DNA of 8,443 nt from an uncultured Blautia sp. (lineage in GTDB: Bacteria; Bacillota; Clostridia; Lachnospirales; Lachnospiraceae). Position numbers and translations under genes: made by a program. This document shows, one piece after another, positions 5,927 to 8,443 of this stretch. Location: assembly GCA_934373235.1 (NCBI GenBank), contig CAKROW010000093.1, forward strand, positions 1-8,443. The letters run 5' to 3'. The first letter of the stretch is position 1; each line of letters opens with the position of its first letter. The notes under the pieces were generated by a model. It ran no database searches. It saw nothing but the letters and a program-made list of their open reading frames with translations, and was not told the origin of the DNA.

Positions 5927-6979
5927 TTATGCTTTTATGGCCCAGCGCATCTTGGTTGATCTGGCACGGCCGTTCTGTGCACATTCCTGTGCAGAAGGAC
6001 GGATCACGTCTTTGGCATAGTCTGAGTAGATTCCCTCTTTATAGCCCTGCTTCAAAGCTTTCTTTACCAGTTTGTCCTCACCTGAGTGGAAAGTTAGGAT
6101 CGCTGCTCTGCCACCTGGTTTCAGTGCTCCGGGAAGTTTTTCCATGAATTCATAGAGGACTTCAAATTCCCGGTTCACATCAATACGCAGAGCCTGGAAC
6201 ACTCTCTGGCACGTTTTTTTCACCATATCTTTCCGCTCTTTTTCCGGAAGGAAGGATAATGTTTTCTCAATAACTTCACGGAGTTTCGTAGTGGTATCTA
6301 TACGGTTTCCTTTGCGGATCTCATCGGTGATGGATTTTGCGATCTCCTCACAGTAGGGCTCATCGGAATTTTCATCCAGCATACCTGCAAGCTCTTCCCT
6401 GGAGATGGTATCCAGTCTCTCTGCCGCGCTGATGCCGGCCTCCTGGTTCAGTCTTAAATCCAGAGGACCGTCTACCTTAAAGGAAAAACCTCTCTTGGGA
6501 TTGTCGATCTGCATGGAGGATACACCCAGATCTGCCAGGATAAAATCAAATCCTCCCACTTCTTTTGCGATCTCATCAACAGTACAGAAATTCTGAAGCT
6601 TCACAGTCAGGATATCTTCTCCAAATCCCTGCTCTGCCAGACGTTTCCGGGTTTTGGCTGATTCCTCCGGATCCACATCCGTGGCATACATATGTCCCTG
6701 ACCCTTCAGGCACTCCATCATTGCCTTTGTATGTCCTCCGTAACCAAGTGTGGCATCAAATCCGACCTGTCCGGGCCTGATCTCCAGAAAATCTATGATC
6801 TCCTTCACCATAATGGAAATATGCATTCCCGCCGGTGTATTGCCCTTGCTTATCACATGTTCAATGGTATCCTTATACTTCTCCGGCTGAAGCTCTTTAT
6901 ATTTCTCCTCGAATTTCTTCGGGTATTTTCCCTTGTAACGTACCCGTCTTTTATGCGGTGTCTGTGTGTCCTGGTTCAT
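5927..6979 (-). CDS. rsmH: RsmH/MraW-like 16S rRNA cytosine-N4 methyltransferase, divergent and N-terminally extended
   Basis: This 350-residue SAM-dependent methyltransferase belongs to the family that methylates C1402 of 16S rRNA on N4 in the ribosomal decoding centre. Motifs in order are FDATLGYGGHT (74-84, SAM loop), ATDVDPEE (99-106), LADLGVSSMQID (148-159), RGFSFKVDGPLDLRL (163-177), RVFQALRIDVN (259-269), ILTFHSGEDKLVKKALK (294-310) and NGRARSTKMRWA (336-347). It departs from canonical RsmH in the opening motif (HISIM for HxPVL), in FHSGED for FHSLED, and in a shorter C-terminal linker. It also carries about 50 extra lysine-rich residues at the N-terminus. The AGGGAG site before the ATG supports this longer start. 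It is not next to mraZ, ftsL or pbp genes, so the genome may have a second, canonical copy. The target may therefore differ from C1402. Confidence 0.85.
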   Translation of the reverse strand: MNQDTQTPHKRRVRYKGKYPKKFEEKYKELQPEKYKDTIEHVISKGNTPAGMHISIMVKEIIDFLEIRPGQVGFDATLGYGGHTKAMMECLKGQGHMYATDVDPEESAKTRKRLAEQGFGEDILTVKLQNFCTVDEIAKEVGGFDFILADLGVSSMQIDNPKRGFSFKVDGPLDLRLNQEAGISAAERLDTISREELAGMLDENSDEPYCEEIAKSITDEIRKGNRIDTTTKLREVIEKTLSFLPEKERKDMVKKTCQRVFQALRIDVNREFEVLYEFMEKLPGALKPGGRAAILTFHSGEDKLVKKALKQGYKEGIYSDYAKDVIRPSAQECAQNGRARSTKMRWAIKA

Positions 6980-7005
6980 AACTCTCTCCCTGCTATGCTG
7001 TATTT

Positions 7006-7080
7006 ATTATACTGTAAAATGTTCATAATACAGATTTCTACATTCTGATATATGATACCATGAATCCTTTTTTTCGTAAA
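7006..7080 (-). promoter_or_regulatory. Candidate promoters upstream of rsmH
   Basis: Two minus-strand options exist. The first is TTTACG (7075-7080), 17 bp, TATCAT (7052-7057) with an extended -10 TG. The second is a perfect TATAAT (7006-7011) close to the gene but without a good -35. The start codon at 6979 has AGGGAG 6 nt upstream. Which promoter is used cannot be settled from sequence. Confidence 0.45.
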
Positions 7081-7124
7081 CTGCCGGAATCACCTCAGGC
7101 AGAAAATTCCCGGTTATCCGGCAG
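7081..7124 (-). terminator. Imperfect terminator-like hairpin at the end of the HELSH gene
   Basis: CTGCCGGA (7081-7088) and TCCGGCAG (7117-7124) form a perfect 8-bp stem whose minus-strand 5' arm reaches into the last codons of the gene, with the stop codon in the loop side. Only TTT follows in the minus direction before ACG, so termination would be weak. The element could instead stabilise the mRNA 3' end. Confidence 0.35.
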
Positions 7125-8304
7125 AAAATTTCTCTGTATAATACTTCTCCAGATACTTATAAAAATGATCTCTGTCTATATGATATTCCTCCGGGACGTC
7201 AAAGAGAAGTTTTTTCAGCATCTCATCCATAATACCTCTGGCTTTTTCCAGGCTCATCCCTGCGTTCAGATGTTTTCCCAGATATATATTGGAAATATAA
7301 TCATAGATCGGGTAATATTTTTCCGGGTTCTCTGCTGTCTTTTCATCATAATAATCGTGGTACTGCTCATCCATCAGCATCAGGATCGTGGTTGCATAAT
7401 TGTCATCCTGATTATATTCATCCAGTTGTTTTGCATAATATCCCAGGCTGTGATTCACATAATCATCCAGAGAATAGTTATCCATGCATTCGATCATTAT
7501 TTTGTGGGCATTGCTCTGCATCTGATAGGCAATATCATTTTCCTCATAATCAAACAGGCTTACCGCAAACAGAGAATTGAGCGCCTCCCCATTGGGAATA
7601 TCATAATAGTTCAGTCCTGCAAACTGGATATATACTTTGTTTCCGTCCTCGTCTGTATATTGGCTGTCCCGCAGGCAATGGCTCAGTTCATGGAAGATCA
7701 CCTGGTAATCCCAGGTTCCTTCTTTATACTCTTTATCTTTCAGTACATAGATCTTGTTCTCTGATTTCACGTAGCATCCGCAGGAATAAATATCCCAGCT
7801 TATTTTCAAAAGCTCGTCTTCTGTACATTCCACAACTTCCAGGCTCTGAAGATTCTGATAAAAAGGGCGAAGTTCCACATCCGGATATTTTTCAAATACG
7901 GATTTACAGTATTTTTCCATAAGTGGTTTGAATTTATCCGGGATTTTCGGATTCTGCCCGATCACATTTTCAAAATCCTGAAGACTTTTTTTCTCAAAGG
8001 AAATCGCTTTTTCAATGTAATCCATATCATAAATATACAGCCGATGTGTCATATCCCTGTTATCAATATACGTATCCAGCTCAAAAGCTTCCTTTTCTTT
8101 TTCCGCAGAAATGCCTTCCTGCTCCGCTGCCGGTTCTTCTTTTGGATTTGTTTCAGCAAAATCTGTCCCGGAATTACCGGATGCATGAAATTCTTTTTCA
8201 AATTCTTTTGCTAGCTGCCTGGTTCTGATTACGGAAGGCACGATAAGCACTCCCGCAAGAACCCCAAAAACGATTCCTGCTATAATAAAAATTTTCTTTT
8301 TCAT
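7114..8304 (-). CDS. Membrane-anchored putative zinc metalloprotease (HELSH), unrecognised family
   Basis: I do not recognise this 396-residue protein as a named family. It begins MKKKIFIIAG and has one strongly hydrophobic segment (about residues 5-25) with a positive N-terminus and no lipobox cysteine, so it is probably a signal anchor with the rest outside the cell. Residues 40-75 are polar and Glu-rich, like a linker. YQVIFHELSHCLRD (200-213) contains the zinc-protease motif HExxH (H205, E206, H209). The downstream NGEALNSLF (238-246) offers E240 as a possible third zinc ligand, 31 residues on, as in gluzincins. C175 and C177 (SCGC) lie close together. The C-terminal part is rich in Asp and Tyr. 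The ATG has an AAAGGGA site 5-6 nt upstream. Protease activity is inference from the motif. Confidence 0.72.
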   Translation of the reverse strand: MKKKIFIIAGIVFGVLAGVLIVPSVIRTRQLAKEFEKEFHASGNSGTDFAETNPKEEPAAEQEGISAEKEKEAFELDTYIDNRDMTHRLYIYDMDYIEKAISFEKKSLQDFENVIGQNPKIPDKFKPLMEKYCKSVFEKYPDVELRPFYQNLQSLEVVECTEDELLKISWDIYSCGCYVKSENKIYVLKDKEYKEGTWDYQVIFHELSHCLRDSQYTDEDGNKVYIQFAGLNYYDIPNGEALNSLFAVSLFDYEENDIAYQMQSNAHKIMIECMDNYSLDDYVNHSLGYYAKQLDEYNQDDNYATTILMLMDEQYHDYYDEKTAENPEKYYPIYDYISNIYLGKHLNAGMSLEKARGIMDEMLKKLLFDVPEEYHIDRDHFYKYLEKYYTEKFSAG

Positions 8305-8328
8305 GTTTTCCCTTTATATTAATAAGAT

Positions 8329-8350
8329 AGAATCCTGCAAGCAGGATTCT
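8329..8350. repeat. Perfect inverted repeat upstream of the HELSH gene
   Basis: AGAATCCTGC-AA-GCAGGATTCT forms a 10-bp stem with a 2-nt centre (in RNA more likely 8 bp with a 6-nt loop). It lies 25 bp before the HELSH start codon, inside its probable 5' leader. No T run follows on either strand, so it is not a simple terminator. A further CCTGC/GCAGG pair follows at 8354-8364 and another CCTGC at 8404-8408. Confidence 0.6.
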
Positions 8351-8406
8351 CCGCCTGCGGCAGGTTGCTTCAGCGACATAATTCCTCTCCGACGCAGTGC
8401 GATCCT

Positions 8407-8423
8407 GCCCGGAGGGCTTTTTT
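8407..8423 (+). terminator. Short plus-strand terminator-like hairpin with T6
   Basis: GCCC-GGA-GGGC followed by six T residues has the form of a small intrinsic terminator read on the plus strand. No plus-strand gene precedes it in the window, so it would end only a short transcript from 8305-8406 or anti-sense read-through. The same bases can also be read as a GGAGG ribosome binding site 8 nt before an ATG at 8424-8426 (MALEHY, cut by the window edge), which would make this the start of a divergent gene. I cannot decide between the two. Confidence 0.4.
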
Positions 8424-8443
8424 ATGGCATTGGAACATTACGG

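Noticed and set aside
7060..7764. Long plus-strand ORF rich in Ile and Phe that resembles a membrane protein
   Set aside because: It is antisense to the HELSH gene. The Asp/Tyr-rich sense codons read as Ile/Val/hydrophobic codons on the other strand, and no ribosome binding site or family motif is present.

Overview
The window reads as chromosomal DNA from a low-to-moderate GC Clostridia member, most likely Lachnospiraceae (Blautia/Dorea/Ruminococcus-like). This is inferred from strong AGGAGG-type ribosome binding sites, sigma-A-like promoters, protein flavour (a PIKGT-type PabB, a small DUF1858 redox-disulfide protein, a free-standing RsmH-like protein) and gene content. Every convincing gene lies on the minus strand, so the layout is best read from right to left.

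Right to left: (1) 8305-8443 is an intergenic stretch with a strong perfect inverted repeat, further CCTGC/GCAGG pairs and a plus-strand terminator-like hairpin. (2) 7114-8304 encodes an unrecognised membrane-anchored protein with an HELSH zinc-protease motif. (3) 5927-6979 encodes a divergent, N-terminally extended RsmH/MraW-type rRNA methyltransferase outside any cell-division cluster. It is followed after 36 bp by (4) a MATE-family efflux transporter (4526-5890). (5) 4174-4380 encodes a 68-residue DUF1858 protein behind a double promoter and a 12-bp palindrome. (6) 1165-3950 is a compact pabA-pabB-pabC operon that converts chorismate to p-aminobenzoate for folate. (7) 53-967 is fruK (1-phosphofructokinase), translationally coupled to the first codons of a fructose PTS gene (fruA) that runs off the left edge.

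How the parts work together: PabA supplies ammonia from glutamine to PabB, PabB makes aminodeoxychorismate, and PabC releases pABA. Stop codons and ribosome binding sites overlap at both junctions, which suggests balanced synthesis. FruA would import fructose as fructose-1-phosphate and FruK would phosphorylate it to fructose-1,6-bisphosphate. No regulator gene sits next to fruK, but its promoter carries inverted and helically phased direct repeats that look like a DeoR-type operator.

The most interesting signals are regulatory. The only good promoter I can find for the pab operon lies directly after the DUF1858 stop codon and upstream of a strong terminator hairpin, so the hairpin would sit in the pab leader as a possible attenuator. 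The least explained protein is the HELSH protein. I see no CRISPR array, transposon, phage gene, tRNA or rRNA. No gene-free stretch exceeds 300 bases.
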